From Allomyces macrogynus ATCC 38327 (taxonomy: Eukaryota; Blastocladiomycota; Blastocladiomycetes; Blastocladiales; Blastocladiaceae), in NCBI GenBank assembly GCA_000151295.1, contig GG745351.1, positions 490,767 to 524,775 of the forward strand: a stretch of DNA of 34,009 bases. The letters run 5' to 3'. Shown here piece after piece: positions 33,967 to 34,009 of this stretch. A program made the translations under genes and the position numbers. A model generated the notes under the pieces. That model was given only the letters and a program-made list of their open reading frames with translations. It was not told the origin of the DNA and did no database searches. Position 1 is the first letter of the stretch; the number at the start of each line of letters is the position of its first letter.

Positions 33967-34009
33967 GGCTGGCGTGGATCGTGTGGTTGGTGCCGTCTGG
34001 TGAGGATGC

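Overview
This window is eukaryotic nuclear DNA, most likely from an early-diverging zoosporic fungus of the Blastocladiomycota (Allomyces-like). That placement is an inference. The clues are very high G+C coding sequence, many introns of about 63-98 bp with GT..CTGAC..AG signals, and a gene mix including an EF-hand NADPH oxidase, a rhodopsin-class GPCR and an OSR1/SPAK-type kinase alongside ordinary fungal housekeeping genes. There is no sign of operons, plasmids, phage or CRISPR. The first ~130 bases are G and C homopolymer runs, as at a low-quality contig end, and several genes carry one-base frame slips, so the assembly is probably draft quality.

Layout. 132-1913 (+): C-terminal part of a TFIIIC TPR subunit (Tfc4/Sfc4/GTF3C3 type). 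3113-4083 (+): GTP cyclohydrolase I. 4696-8671 (-): NOX-type NADPH oxidase with two EF-hands and a long disordered N-terminus, containing a frame-shifted membrane segment. 9323-10889 (+): RACK1 (Asc1/Cpc2), whose second intron holds a box C/D snoRNA recognisable as U24/snR24. 12022-12349 (+): a tiny three-exon metallothionein-like gene (47 aa, 12 Cys). 13134-15533 (+): an unrecognised WD40-like protein with two frame slips and an in-frame stop. 16944-19263 (+): STE20-family OSR1/SPAK/Fray-like kinase. 20137-22759 (+): Miro/Gem1 mitochondrial GTPase in eight exons. 23513-24779 (+): 1-acyl-glycerophosphate acyltransferase-like protein. 26124-29252 (-): ER glucosidase II alpha subunit. 29735-31216 (-): seven-transmembrane rhodopsin-class GPCR without the retinal lysine. 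32443-33966 (-): syntaxin (Qa-SNARE) in six exons.

The genes work in separate housekeeping and signalling pathways: Pol III transcription, pterin synthesis, ROS production, ribosome-associated signalling and rRNA methylation, metal binding, kinase signalling, mitochondrial dynamics, lipid acylation, glycoprotein quality control, GPCR sensing and membrane fusion. NOX and RACK1 are divergent and share a ~650 bp promoter region. Exon joins given here were worked out by hand from splice sites and frame continuity. The most interesting items are the RACK1-hosted U24 snoRNA, the small Cys-rich gene, the rhodopsin-class GPCR, the Pro/Ala-rich tail of the syntaxin, and the prevalence of GTACG splice donors.
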